64,000 nucleotides of DNA from Rubrivivax sp. (GTDB lineage Bacteria > Pseudomonadota > Gammaproteobacteria > Burkholderiales > Burkholderiaceae_C). Positions 16,309 to 25,652 of this stretch are shown here, piece by piece. The DNA lies in contig JALHPF010000028.1 in NCBI GenBank assembly GCA_022842595.1, positions 1-64,000 on the forward strand, in the 5' to 3' direction. Below the pieces are notes generated by a model. That model had not been told where the DNA came from. It was given only the letters and a program-made list of their open reading frames with translations, and did not search any database. The translations under genes and the position numbers were made by a program. Position 1 is the first letter of the stretch; every line of letters begins with the position of its first letter.

Positions 16309-17691
16309 TCAGAAGTAGCCCAGGTCGCGCGCGCTGAAGTTGCCGATGTTCGGCACCACCGCAGGCAGGTCGCTGTCGCTCACGCCCAGCCAGCGCGCCA
16401 GCGTGGCGCCGTACTGGTCGACCGCGATGCTGGGCAGCAGCCGGCCCTGCCCCGTGTCTTCCGGCCCGCCCAGCGCCACCTGCGGCGCCGTGCCGAAAAA
16501 CCGCTGGCCCTTCACGGCACCACCCACCACGAAATGGTGGCTGCCCCAGCCGTGGTCGGAGCCGTCGCCATTGCTGGCGTAGGTGCGGCCGAAGTCGCTG
16601 GCGGTGAACGCCGTCACCTGGCTGGCCACGCCGAGCTCCACCGTGGCCTGGTAGAAAGAAGCCAGCGCATCGGCCACGTTCGTCAGCAGGCCGGGGTGGC
16701 GGTCGGGCAGCAGGTCGTGCAGGTCGAAGCCCCCCAGCGACACCATGAACACCTGCCTTCGGGTGCCGAAGTCGGCACGCGCGGCGATCATGCGCGCCAC
16801 CATCTGCAGCTGCATCGCCAGGGGGTTGGCGCTGTTGAAGGGCGTGGCCAGGGTCGGCACGCGGGCCAGCGCGGCACTCACCTGCCCTTCGGCGTCGATC
16901 GAACGGCGCGTGATGCGGGCGTAGTCGTCCTGCAGCAGGTGGGCGCTGGGCGCCGTCACCAGCGTGCGCAGCGCCGCCTGCGCCGTGCTCGAGCCGAACA
17001 GCGAACGTGTGACGCCATTGATGGCCACCGCGCCCGATGAACTCACCTGGTACTGCACGGCGGTCTGCCCGGCCAGGTACACCGCATTGCCGGTGACGGA
17101 CACGCAGGTGAAGACACTGCCGCCATTGCCCGACAGCATCAGGTCGCCCATGCGCCCGCCCCAGCCCGAGGTGGCGCCTTCGGGCAGGTCGCTCTGCCAG
17201 ATCGACTGCTGGTCGTTGTGCGAGAACAGCTTCGGCGGCAGTGGCACCGAAGCGGCGCGGTACTGGGCCAGCGTAGTAGGCTGGATCAGCGGCCCCACGT
17301 TGAGCTGCACGGCCAGCTTGCCGGCGTCCCACAGCGCCTTCATCGGCGCCATCTGCGGCGCCAGCGCGTACTGCAGGCCGCCAGGCAGGGCCAGTGTGGG
17401 CGTCAAGGCGGTGGCCAGCAGGTTGGCGCGCGGCGTGGCAATGCCGGTGCGGATGGCGGCGTAGCTGGCGTGGTTCGTCGGGTCCACCGGCACCAGGGTG
17501 TTGCCGTGGTCGTTGCCGCCGTACAGGAACACGCAGACCAACGCCTTGTAGTCGCCGGGGTTCGTGGCGGCCGCGGCTTCGCCCATCAGCGACAGGTTCA
17601 GCGCCCAGGGGGCGGCGGTACCCGCCATCCCGGTGAGGGCGGCGCGACGCAGGAAGGCGCGGCGCGCCAGGTCGGTCGGGTCGGGGTTCAT
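16309..17691 (-). CDS. DUF1501 family Tat-exported protein
   Basis: A 460-residue protein with a twin-arginine signal near the start ('ARRAFLRRAALTGMAG'). It has the DUF1501 hallmarks 'YKALVCVFLYGGNDHGNTLV', 'QSIWQSDLPEGATSGWGGRM', 'DLHDLLPDRHPGLL' and the late 'ASDFGRTYASNGDGSDHGWG' then 'HHFVVGG' alkaline-phosphatase-superfamily-like block. The exact role of DUF1501 proteins is unknown, but they almost always pair with DUF1800 proteins, as here: the DUF1800 gene lies 7 bp upstream on the same strand, so they form an operon. Confidence 0.92.
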   Translation of the reverse strand: MNPDPTDLARRAFLRRAALTGMAGTAAPWALNLSLMGEAAAATNPGDYKALVCVFLYGGNDHGNTLVPVDPTNHASYAAIRTGIATPRANLLATALTPTLALPGGLQYALAPQMAPMKALWDAGKLAVQLNVGPLIQPTTLAQYRAASVPLPPKLFSHNDQQSIWQSDLPEGATSGWGGRMGDLMLSGNGGSVFTCVSVTGNAVYLAGQTAVQYQVSSSGAVAINGVTRSLFGSSTAQAALRTLVTAPSAHLLQDDYARITRRSIDAEGQVSAALARVPTLATPFNSANPLAMQLQMVARMIAARADFGTRRQVFMVSLGGFDLHDLLPDRHPGLLTNVADALASFYQATVELGVASQVTAFTASDFGRTYASNGDGSDHGWGSHHFVVGGAVKGQRFFGTAPQVALGGPEDTGQGRLLPSIAVDQYGATLARWLGVSDSDLPAVVPNIGNFSARDLGYF

Positions 17692-17698
17692 GTCGGCC

Positions 17699-19705
17699 TC
17701 ATTTCTGCACGAGGTAGTCGGTGCTGGCCATCACCAGCAGCACCGCGGTGTAGACGCGGTTGGCGCGGCCGGTGTCGTTGCTGGCCGCGACGCTGTTGAG
17801 CGCGCCCAGGATGGTGCTGCGTGTGCTGGCCTGCAGCTGCCCGGCGCACAGCAGCAGTTCCACCCGCGCGAGCAAGGCGCCGGCGTCGCCGGCCAGGGCC
17901 AGCTCGGCGCCGTAGTCGGGCTTCACGTCCCGCAGGGCGCGGCTCACGAAGCTCTGCATCGTGTTCAGGTAGCCGGCCACGCTGCTTTCGTTGGCCAGCT
18001 GGAATTCCGGTGCCACCAGGCCCGCGGCCGCCACCGAGGTTCCGGCGGGCACGTAACCCGGCCGGAAGAAGTTGAACACCGAAGGCGAACGCAGCGGGCT
18101 CTGGCCCAGCGACCGCGCCGGGTCGCCGGTGTTGCCCATGTCCCAGTTGCCGCTGGCCGATGTCGACTTGAAGCTGCGCGCACATTGCACGAAGCGCACC
18201 AGGGGTTCGCGCAGCTTGCCCACCTGCGGCCAGGTGGCGACGACCTCGTCGCGCGCCTCGACGTCGGTCAGCACGGCGCGGATGACGGCCTGCACGTCGC
18301 CCCGTTCACCCCGGCCATTGTTGGCGAAGGCCTGGGCCACCCGCGCCACGTAGTGACGGCTGGGGTTGCTGGTGACGAGCCGCTGGATCAGCTGGCGGCC
18401 GATGAACGGGCCCACGTTGGGGTGGGCGGCCAGCGTGTCCAGCGCGATCTTCAAGGCCACGGTGCCGTCGGTGCCGGCCGGCACGCGCGCGCCCAGGAAG
18501 TTGGCCTCCAGCGTCGAATGCTGGCTGGCCTGCAGCACCATCGGCCGGCGCACGAACTCGGGCCCGGTCTCGCCCGGCCGCGGCGCGTCGAGCCGCCAGC
18601 CGGTGAACACGCGCGCCAGGTTCGTGACCGTGTCCTGCGTGTAGCTGTCGCGCGCGCGGCCGTTGGCGTCCAGCCGCGGCGTGCCATCGGGCTGCAGTTC
18701 GACCAGGCCGATGGTGAAGAGCTGCATCACCTCACGCGCGTAGTTCTCGTCGGGCACGCGGCCGGTGGCGGGGTCTTCCTTCCGGTTGGTGGAGCTGTTC
18801 AGGTAGATGCCCATCGCCGCGTTCAGCGTCACACCTTCGAGCAGGGTGCGGAAGTTGCCGAAAGCCTGGTTCGCGAGCAGGTCCCACCAGGCAGCCATCT
18901 TGAACTGCCTGTAGGCGCCGCTGACCCCGTCGAAGCCGACGACGAAGATCTCCGACAAGGCCAGCGCCACGCGCTGGCGCAGGCTGTCGGGTGCGCTGAG
19001 CAGCCGCTGCCAGACCTGCATGTCGAAGCCGATGGCGTTGTTCCGAGAATCGGGGTTGGTGTCGTAGCCCTTGCCGACGAGCCAGTCCCAGTTGCTGCTG
19101 GACACCGGCCGCGCGAACTGCTGCGTCAGCCAGGCGTCGAAGCCGGCGGCACGCACGGCGGCGATGTCGGCGTCGGTCACGCCCAGCGTGGCCTGGCCCA
19201 GGAAGCGCGCGGCCTGGGCGTCGGTGAAGGCGTAGAGCCGGTTCGACACACGGCCGGCAAAGTCGGCCAACGCGCCGACGTCGGCGAGCACGTTGCCCGA
19301 GGCCGGGCCCAGCAGGTAGACCCGCCCGTCGGCCACACCCACATAGTTGCCGGTGGCAGGGTAGAAGCGGTAGGTGTAGGGGGCCGATAGCAAGTTGGCC
19401 TGCGGGCCGGGGAAGAGGTCGGTGTAGGCCAGCTCGGCCCAGTCGAGCAGCTCGGTGCTGCTGGGCAAAGGTGCCGCCGAAGGCACCGCACCGGCGTCGG
19501 CAGTGGCAGTGGCAGTGGCAGTGGCAGTGGCCAGGATGTGGCGCATGTCCTGCGCCCGCTCGGGCTGCTGGAAGGCGGCCGGCAGTGCGCCGTCATCGCC
19601 ACCACCGCAAGCCGCCAATGCCGCCGTCGTCACCGACGTTGCCAGCCAGCCAGCCAGTGGCAGCGTGGCGCCCGGGTCTCCCCGTTCCAGTGTGGCTTCG
19701 CTCAT
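17699..19705 (-). CDS. DUF1800 family exported protein
   Basis: A 668-residue protein. The ATG at 19705 (MSEATLERGD) is preferred because GGAGGAG lies 6 nt upstream of it. A signal segment with a lipobox-like 'LAACGGG' suggests lipoprotein processing. After a low-complexity ATATAT stretch there is an extra beta-rich domain ('YTYRFYPATGNYVGVADGRV'). The DUF1800 core follows: 'ARFLGQATLGVTDADIAAVR', 'WWDLLANQAFGNFRTLLEGV', 'PDENYAREVMQLFTIGL', 'FTGWRLD' and 'FIGRQLIQRLVTSNPSRHYV'. It is the partner of the DUF1501 gene just downstream. Its molecular function is unknown. Confidence 0.92.
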   Translation of the reverse strand: MSEATLERGDPGATLPLAGWLATSVTTAALAACGGGDDGALPAAFQQPERAQDMRHILATATATATATADAGAVPSAAPLPSSTELLDWAELAYTDLFPGPQANLLSAPYTYRFYPATGNYVGVADGRVYLLGPASGNVLADVGALADFAGRVSNRLYAFTDAQAARFLGQATLGVTDADIAAVRAAGFDAWLTQQFARPVSSSNWDWLVGKGYDTNPDSRNNAIGFDMQVWQRLLSAPDSLRQRVALALSEIFVVGFDGVSGAYRQFKMAAWWDLLANQAFGNFRTLLEGVTLNAAMGIYLNSSTNRKEDPATGRVPDENYAREVMQLFTIGLVELQPDGTPRLDANGRARDSYTQDTVTNLARVFTGWRLDAPRPGETGPEFVRRPMVLQASQHSTLEANFLGARVPAGTDGTVALKIALDTLAAHPNVGPFIGRQLIQRLVTSNPSRHYVARVAQAFANNGRGERGDVQAVIRAVLTDVEARDEVVATWPQVGKLREPLVRFVQCARSFKSTSASGNWDMGNTGDPARSLGQSPLRSPSVFNFFRPGYVPAGTSVAAAGLVAPEFQLANESSVAGYLNTMQSFVSRALRDVKPDYGAELALAGDAGALLARVELLLCAGQLQASTRSTILGALNSVAASNDTGRANRVYTAVLLVMASTDYLVQK
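19501..19530. repeat. hexanucleotide tandem repeat (CAGTGG)5
   Basis: Five perfect copies lie within the DUF1800 gene just after the signal region. They encode an alternating Ala-Thr run in the linker between the lipobox and the first folded domain. Unit gain or loss would change linker length in frame. Confidence 0.92.
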
Positions 19706-19853
19706 CGCGTGCTCCTCCATTGCCTCTCGTCCGGGCCGGAGTATCTCGTTGAGCACCCAGGTCGAGGGCCTGATTTACGGGAGATTTACGTCCAGCAACG
19801 TGCTGGCGTTGCCGCGTGTGCGGAAGGCACGCAGCCGGCGCCCTGCGCAGCGT

Positions 19854-20858
19854 TCAGGCCATGGCCGCCAGCAGTTCATACGACCGCAGGCGCGCCGCAT
19901 GGTCGTGCACCGCGCCGGCCACGATGAGCTCGTCGGCGCGCGTCTGCTCGATGATGGCGTCCAGCTGCCGCTGGACGGTGGGCGGCGAGCCCACGGCGGT
20001 GGCCGCCAGCATGCGCTGCACGCTGGCGCTTTCCTGTGGCGTCCACAGCGTCTGCATCACAGCCGGGTCGATCGGCCGCGGCAGCGGCCCGCGCCGGCCG
20101 CGCACCATGCCCAGGAAGCGCTGCTGCATCGACGTGAACAGCCAGGCCGCCTGCTCGTCGGTGTCGGCAGCAACGACGTTGACGCCGACCATCGCATGCG
20201 GCTCGGGCCAGTCGGCCGATGGCCGGTAGGTGCGGCGGTAGATGTCCAGGGCCTGCACGAGCATCTCGGGCGCGAAGTGCGAGGCAAACGCAAACGGCAG
20301 GCCCAGATGCGCGGCCAGCTGCGCGCTGTAGAGGCTGGAACCCAGCAGCCAGATCGGCACGCGCGTGCCAACCCCGGGAATCGCACGCACCGGCTGTTCA
20401 CCGCCGGCATCCGAAAGATACGTCTGCAGCTCGACGACATCACGCGGGAAGCTGTCTTCGTCCTCGCTGGCCAGGTGGCGGCGCAGGGCGTGCATCGTCA
20501 TGCGGTCGGTGCCGGGCGCACGGCCCAGGCCGAGGTCGATGCGCCCCGGGAACAGTGTCGCCAGCGTGCCGAACTGTTCGGCCACGATCAGCGGTGCATG
20601 GTTCGGCAACATGATGCCGCCAGAGCCGACGCGGATGGTCTTCGTGCCAGCGGCAATGTGGCCGACCAGCACCGCCGTGGCGGAGCTGGCCACGCCGTCC
20701 ATGTTGTGGTGCTCGGCCACCCAGTAGCGGCGGTAGCCCCAGGCCTCGGCGTGGCGGGCGAGGTCGAGCGTATGGGCCAGGGCCGTGGCGGCATTGCTGC
20801 CTTCGACGATGGGCGCAAGGTCCAGGACTGAAAGGATGGGTTTCACGGTGGCCATCAT
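19854..20858 (-). CDS. LLM-class flavin-dependent oxidoreductase (YhbW-like)
   Basis: A 334-residue luciferase-like monooxygenase. It closely follows the E. coli YhbW pattern: 'LSVLDLAPIVEGSNAATAL', 'YRRYWVAEHHNMDGVASSAT', 'VGSGGIMLPNHAPLIVAEQF', 'LFPGRIDLGLGRAPGTDRM' and 'PIWLLGSSLYSAQLAAHLG'. Such proteins bind FMN and use reduced flavin and oxygen; substrates are mostly unknown. Start codons at 20858 and 20855 both fit homologues, while an ATG at 20885 with a better Shine-Dalgarno would add nine residues. It ends near an A/T-poor gap before the DUF1800 promoter. Confidence 0.9.
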   Translation of the reverse strand: MMATVKPILSVLDLAPIVEGSNAATALAHTLDLARHAEAWGYRRYWVAEHHNMDGVASSATAVLVGHIAAGTKTIRVGSGGIMLPNHAPLIVAEQFGTLATLFPGRIDLGLGRAPGTDRMTMHALRRHLASEDEDSFPRDVVELQTYLSDAGGEQPVRAIPGVGTRVPIWLLGSSLYSAQLAAHLGLPFAFASHFAPEMLVQALDIYRRTYRPSADWPEPHAMVGVNVVAADTDEQAAWLFTSMQQRFLGMVRGRRGPLPRPIDPAVMQTLWTPQESASVQRMLAATAVGSPPTVQRQLDAIIEQTRADELIVAGAVHDHAARLRSYELLAAMA

Positions 20859-20915
20859 GCCTGCTGCGCCCTTCACCCTGGGCATGGCTCGACCTTCACG
20901 CCAGCCCTGCGAGCC

Positions 20916-23744
20916 TCATGCCGACTTCTTCGACCCGAGCAGCTGCCGGATCTTCTTCGCCAGCGCCTCGCGCGTGTAGGGCTTCACCAGCAGTTCGACA
21001 CCTGCGTCGAGCCGGCCGCCGTGGACGATGGCGTTCTGGGTGTAGCCCGAAGTGAAGAGCACCGCGACACCCGGGATGCGTTCCTGTGCCCGCCGCGCCA
21101 GTTCGGGGCTGCGGATGCTGCCGGGCATGACGACGTCGGTGAAGAGCAGGTCGATCGGCACGCCACTTTCCACCACGGCCAGGGCACTGGCGGCGTCGCG
21201 GCAGGCATGGACCGTGTAGCCCATGCCGCGCAGCATCTCGACGGTGCCTTCACGCACCGCGTCGTCGTCCTCGGCGACCAGGATGGTCTCGGCGCCGCCG
21301 CCGCTGCGCCCGGGCAGCGCGGGCGTCAGCGGGTCTTCGAGCGTCGTCACGCGTGGCAGGTAGATCTTGATGGTGGTGCCCTGACCGATCTCGCTGTCGA
21401 TCTTCGCGTGGCCACCCGACTGCTTGACGAAGCCGTACACCATCGCCAGCCCCAGGCCGGTGCCCTTGCCTTCGGCCTTGGTCGAGAAGAAGGGTTCGAA
21501 GGCCCGGGCCATCACCTCGGGCGGCATGCCGCTGCCGGTGTCCGTCACCGCCAGCAGCACGTACTGGCCTGCAACCAGGTCGGGGTGGCGGCTGACGTCG
21601 GCGTCGTCGAGCCAGGCGTTGCCTGCCTCGATCGTCAGCCGGCCCACGCCTGCCATCGCGTCGCGGGCATTGATCGCCAGGTTGAGCAGGGCGTTTTCAA
21701 CCTGCACCGGGTCGACATGGCAATGCCACAGGCCATCGGACACCACGGTTTCGATCTCGACCGATGCGCCGATCGTCCGGCGCAGCATGTCTTCCATGCC
21801 CTGAATCAGGCGCCCCACGTTCAGCACCTTCGGCTCGAGCGGCTGGCGCCTGGCGAAGGCCAGCAGCTGGCTGGCCAGCTTGGCGCCTCGTTGCACCCCG
21901 TCCAGGGCATTGGAAACGTAGCGCGCCAGCCGCTCGTCGCCGGCCGTGCGCAAGGCCAGGAGTTCGAGGTTGGCCGAAATCACCTGCAGCAGGTTGTTGA
22001 AGTCGTGCGCCACGCCACCGGTCAGCTGGCCCACGCTGTCCATCTTCTGCGACTGCACGAGGGCGTTTTCGGTGCGCCGCAGTGCCTGCGCGGCTTCGCG
22101 GTCGGCGGTCACGTCGCGGCCCACGGCGTGGATGAAGCCCGCGTCGGGCACGGCCGTCCACTCGATCAGGCAGTAGCGGCCATCGGCACGCCGGAAGCGG
22201 TTCTCGAACCGCAGCGTGGTGGCTCCTGTGGCCAGCCTGGCGGCTTCTTTGACCGTGGCGGCCGTGTCGTCGGGGTGGACGAGCTGCATGAAGCTTTCGC
22301 CCAGCAGCTCATGGGGTGCCCAGCCGAGCAGCCGCGTCCAGGCCGGGTTGACCGAGACGATGCGGGTGTCGAAGTCGGCCACCAGCATGAGGTCGGTCGA
22401 CAGCCGCCAGATGCGGTCGCGGTCGGCCGTGCTCTGCGCCAGTCGATGTTCGAGCACCTGGTTGTGGTTGGCCAGCATCTGCGCGGCTTGCTTCTGTTCT
22501 TCGATGTCGGTGTTGGTGCCGATCCAGCGCACGACGCGGCCCGCTGCGTCACGCAGCGGCAGGGCGCGGGCGATGTGCCAGCGGTCGCGGCCTTCGGCGT
22601 CGCGCAAGCGGAATTCGACTTCGTAGGCCTGGCCGCTGGCCACGGCGCTGCGCCACTGGTCGACGGCCGAGCCGAGGTCGTCGCGGTGCACCATCTCGGC
22701 CCAGCCGCTGCCCAGCAAGGCATCGAGTGGCATGCCGCTGTAGGCCAGGGCCTGCTGGTTCAGCCAGTCCAGCTGACCGTCGGGCCCGGCCGCCCACACG
22801 TGGTTGGGCAGGGCTTCGGCAAAGGCGTGGAACTGGGCGTCGCGCATGCGCGCCACCTCCTCTGCCGCCACGCGGTCGGTCACGTCCGAACCCTGAACGA
22901 AGATGCCCGTGACGTCGCTGTCCTCGTTGCGCAGGGGCTGGAACACCAGGTCGACGAAGCGGCGCTCGGCAGCGGCAGCCGGCATGTGCCGCAGCAGCAG
23001 CGGCATGGCCGTGGCCGACACCGCCTGCCCGCTGCGGAAGGCGTTGTCCATGGGCTCGAAGAAGCCCTGGTCGTCGAGTTCGGGCAGGGCGTCGCGCGCT
23101 GCCCGGCCAGGCAGTTGACGCGTGCCGACCAGCCGCATGAAGGCCGGGTTGGCCATGTCGACGACATGTCGCGTTCCCCTGAGCACCACCATGAAACCCG
23201 GCGCCTGCTCGAACATCTGGCGCAGGCGTTCACGTTCGCCCTGCACCCGCCGTTCGGCCCGCACCTTGGCGGTGGTTTCCACCACGATGGCCATCACGCC
23301 CGCGGGCACGCCGGCATCGTCGAGCAGTGGCGAGTAGTCCAGGTTCATCCACACCTGCTCGGCACGCTCGTTGCGGAAGAGCGTGAGTTCCTGGTCGCGG
23401 TACGAGAGGGTGCCACCGGCCAGGCCCACCCGCATCACGTGGTCGTTGAAGTCGGCCACCTCGGGCCAGCCTTCGCGCACGTTCGAGCCCAGCAGCCGCG
23501 GGTGGCGGCCGCCGGCGAACACCGAGTAGGCGTCGTTGTAGATCATCACGCCGGCCTGGCCCCACAGCATGACGATCGGCACGCTCGAGCCCAGCATCAG
23601 CGACACCGCGGCCCGCATGCTGCCAGGCCAGCCGCCGATGGCGCCCACGGCAGTGCGGCTCCAGTCGAAACTGGCGATCAGTTCGGCCATCTCGCTGCCG
23701 TCTTTCAGGAATGTCAGCGGGCCCGGCCGGACAGGGCTGGTCAT
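20916..23744 (-). CDS. multi-PAS hybrid histidine kinase with C-terminal receiver
   Basis: A 942-residue cytosolic kinase starting at the ATG at 23744 with AAGGAG at a good distance. No membrane helix is seen. Four PAS-type sensor modules fill residues about 40-575, including 'GWAEMVHRDDLGSAVDQWRS' and 'LLGESFMQLVHPDD'. A HisKA helix follows with His580 in 'GVAHDFNNLL', then an HATPase with 'NALLNLAINARDAM', 'DTGSGM' and 'GKGTGLGLAMVYGFV'. The C-terminal receiver has Asp870 in 'LLFTDVVMPG' and the 'LVKPYTRE' lysine. It is divergent from a lone receiver gene, its probable partner. The cue is unknown; cytosolic PAS suggests redox, oxygen or light. Confidence 0.93.
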   Translation of the reverse strand: MTSPVRPGPLTFLKDGSEMAELIASFDWSRTAVGAIGGWPGSMRAAVSLMLGSSVPIVMLWGQAGVMIYNDAYSVFAGGRHPRLLGSNVREGWPEVADFNDHVMRVGLAGGTLSYRDQELTLFRNERAEQVWMNLDYSPLLDDAGVPAGVMAIVVETTAKVRAERRVQGERERLRQMFEQAPGFMVVLRGTRHVVDMANPAFMRLVGTRQLPGRAARDALPELDDQGFFEPMDNAFRSGQAVSATAMPLLLRHMPAAAAERRFVDLVFQPLRNEDSDVTGIFVQGSDVTDRVAAEEVARMRDAQFHAFAEALPNHVWAAGPDGQLDWLNQQALAYSGMPLDALLGSGWAEMVHRDDLGSAVDQWRSAVASGQAYEVEFRLRDAEGRDRWHIARALPLRDAAGRVVRWIGTNTDIEEQKQAAQMLANHNQVLEHRLAQSTADRDRIWRLSTDLMLVADFDTRIVSVNPAWTRLLGWAPHELLGESFMQLVHPDDTAATVKEAARLATGATTLRFENRFRRADGRYCLIEWTAVPDAGFIHAVGRDVTADREAAQALRRTENALVQSQKMDSVGQLTGGVAHDFNNLLQVISANLELLALRTAGDERLARYVSNALDGVQRGAKLASQLLAFARRQPLEPKVLNVGRLIQGMEDMLRRTIGASVEIETVVSDGLWHCHVDPVQVENALLNLAINARDAMAGVGRLTIEAGNAWLDDADVSRHPDLVAGQYVLLAVTDTGSGMPPEVMARAFEPFFSTKAEGKGTGLGLAMVYGFVKQSGGHAKIDSEIGQGTTIKIYLPRVTTLEDPLTPALPGRSGGGAETILVAEDDDAVREGTVEMLRGMGYTVHACRDAASALAVVESGVPIDLLFTDVVMPGSIRSPELARRAQERIPGVAVLFTSGYTQNAIVHGGRLDAGVELLVKPYTREALAKKIRQLLGSKKSA

Positions 23745-23871
23745 GCGGTCTCCTTGGGAACAGATGGGGTCGACGGGCCGGAGACTATCGCCAAAACATG
23801 CACAATTCGGAGACAAGAACCTGCCCCGACCGGCTCATCGGCCGGCCTCGGGCCAGCACTGGGAGCGTGAT

Positions 23872-24213
23872 TTGTTCATTCTTTTGGTCGAAGACGAACC
23901 CCTGGTCCGCAGTGCCTGCGCCGAGTTGATTCGCGAACTCGGCCACCAGGTCGTCGAGGCTGGCAGTGCCGAGCAAGCGATGACCGTGCTGCGCACGGCG
24001 TCGGTGGATGTCCTGGTCACCGACATCGGCCTGCCAGGCATGTCCGGCGAAGTGTTCGCCGCCGAGGCACTGTCGCTGCGGCCCACGCTGCGCATCGTGT
24101 TCGCAACCGGCCAGCCCCACATCGCCACGGCCTTCGCCAAGGGCGATGGGCCGCTGCTGCTGTGCAAGCCGTACAGCCTGCAGAGCATCGAGGCGGTACT
24201 GGCGAAAGTCTGA
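23872..24213 (+). CDS. single-domain response regulator
   Basis: A 113-residue receiver domain with no output domain. The start is a TTG at 23872 with GGGAG at 23861-23865; no ATG or GTG in frame lies nearby, and the long upstream extension is antisense to the kinase gene. Acidic pocket E7-D8, phosphoacceptor Asp51 in 'VLVTDIGLPG', Thr/Ser at 'FATG' and Lys99 in 'LLCKPYS' are all present, so it should be phosphorylatable. It is divergent from the hybrid kinase (127-bp gap) and 35 bp upstream of ppsR, so it may be co-transcribed with ppsR-bphP. Confidence 0.85.
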   Translation: MFILLVEDEPLVRSACAELIRELGHQVVEAGSAEQAMTVLRTASVDVLVTDIGLPGMSGEVFAAEALSLRPTLRIVFATGQPHIATAFAKGDGPLLLCKPYSLQSIEAVLAKV

Positions 24214-24248
24214 AGGCCGGCGCGCCAGCCTGCGATACTCCAGCCCCT

Positions 24249-25652
24249 ATGCTGCCCACATCACAAGACCGCGCCAATCAGCTGTCCGACCTGGCGCCTG
24301 AACTGGCCTCGACCGTGGTGCGGGTGGCCGGCGACATTGCCCTGGTCATCGGCAACGACGGCGTCATCCGCACCGTGGCCGAAGGCAGCGTGCCGCTGCG
24401 TGGCGACGAAAGCGGCTGGGTCGGCAAGGCCTGGACCGACACCGTCACCGGCACCGCTCGCCAGAAGGTCGAACTGCTGCTGCAGGAAGCGCAGCACCAC
24501 GGTGTGTCGCAGAGGCGCGAACTCAACCACCCCGCCGGCGCCGGCCAGGAAATCCCGGTGTCCTGGGCCGCCGTCCGGCTGGGTGAACGCGGGCCGGTGC
24601 TGGCCGTGGGCCGAGACCTGCGCGCCATCAGCGCCATCCAGCAGCGTTTCATCGAAGCGCAGCAGGAACTGGAACGCGAATACTGGCAGCGCCGCCAGAC
24701 CGAGACGCGGTACCGCCAGCTGTTCCAGGTGGCCACCGACGCCGTGGTGGTGCTTGAGTCGGCCGGCTTCACCGTGCTCGAGGCCAACCCGGCCGCACGC
24801 AGCCTGCTGGGGCTGACCACCGAACGGGTGCACGACTGCATCGACCCCGCCGGCCGTGCGGTGCTCGACGAGCTGCTCATCACCGCCCGCACCAGCGGCC
24901 GCGCTGCCGAAGTGCGGCTGCGCATTGGCGGCGTCGGCCTGCCGGTCGACCTGTCGGCCACGCCCTTCCGTGCCGAAGGCCGCCACTGCCTGCTGCTGCG
25001 CGCCCGCCGCGCCGAGGCTTCGGCCGACGACGCGCAGACCGTGCGCGACTTCATCAGCCAGACGCCCGACGCCGTCGTCGTCACCGACTCAGCCGGCCGC
25101 GTGCTCTGGGCCAACCCGGCCTTCGTCGAACTCTGCCAGGCCACGGCCGAATCGCACCTGCGCGGCAATTCGCTGGCCGACGCGCTGGGCGGCGACAGCC
25201 TGCAATGGGCCACGCTGCTGGCGCGGGTGCGCACCTACGGCATCGTCGACCAGGCGACCGTCACGCTCAGGCCGGCCCATTCGCCGGCCTTGCTGGCCAG
25301 TGCCTCGGCGGCGCTGCTGGCTGAAGGTGACCAGGAACACATCGGCTTCACCCTGCGGCTGGATGCGGCCACGGCGGCCCATGTCGGCAGCGCCGAGGAG
25401 CTGTCCTACGACCTGGGCCAGCTTGCCGGCCACGTGGGCAAGCTGACGCTGGAGCAGCTGCTGGGCGAGGCCTCGCGCATGGCCGAGGTGCACTTCATCC
25501 AGGCCGCGCTGCGCTCGGCTGCGCAGCGGCTGGACGGCGCTGCCAGCGTGCTGGGTGTCAGCAGCGCGCAGCTGGCCGGACGCATGCAGCAGCTGGGCCT
25601 GCCGCCGCCACCCATGGCGGGACAGCCGGGCACCCCGGCATGGCACAGCTGA
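24249..25652 (+). CDS. ppsR: PpsR/CrtJ-type PAS repressor
   Basis: A 467-residue protein with PpsR architecture. An N-terminal PAS-like domain (about 10-130) is followed by a Q-rich linker helix 'AIQQRFIEAQQELEREYWQR' and two PAS domains, starting near 'LFQVATDAVVVLESAGFTVL' and 'FISQTPDAVVVTDSAGRVLW'. A Fis-type helix-turn-helix lies at the C-terminus ('QAALRSAAQRLDGAASVLGV', 'SSAQLAGRMQQLGL'). PpsR represses photosynthesis and tetrapyrrole/carotenoid genes at TGT-N12-ACA sites. The HTH here has no cysteine, unlike the redox-responsive type, which fits PpsR2-like proteins controlled by a bacteriophytochrome. Its 3' end overlaps bphP by 13 nt, so translation is probably coupled. Confidence 0.88.
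   Translation: MLPTSQDRANQLSDLAPELASTVVRVAGDIALVIGNDGVIRTVAEGSVPLRGDESGWVGKAWTDTVTGTARQKVELLLQEAQHHGVSQRRELNHPAGAGQEIPVSWAAVRLGERGPVLAVGRDLRAISAIQQRFIEAQQELEREYWQRRQTETRYRQLFQVATDAVVVLESAGFTVLEANPAARSLLGLTTERVHDCIDPAGRAVLDELLITARTSGRAAEVRLRIGGVGLPVDLSATPFRAEGRHCLLLRARRAEASADDAQTVRDFISQTPDAVVVTDSAGRVLWANPAFVELCQATAESHLRGNSLADALGGDSLQWATLLARVRTYGIVDQATVTLRPAHSPALLASASAALLAEGDQEHIGFTLRLDAATAAHVGSAEELSYDLGQLAGHVGKLTLEQLLGEASRMAEVHFIQAALRSAAQRLDGAASVLGVSSAQLAGRMQQLGLPPPPMAGQPGTPAWHS

Noticed and set aside
21021..23870. 949-codon plus-strand frame antisense to the hybrid histidine kinase
   Set aside because: The opposite strand encodes a clear multi-domain kinase; this frame is His/Gly/Ala-rich without homologous motifs.
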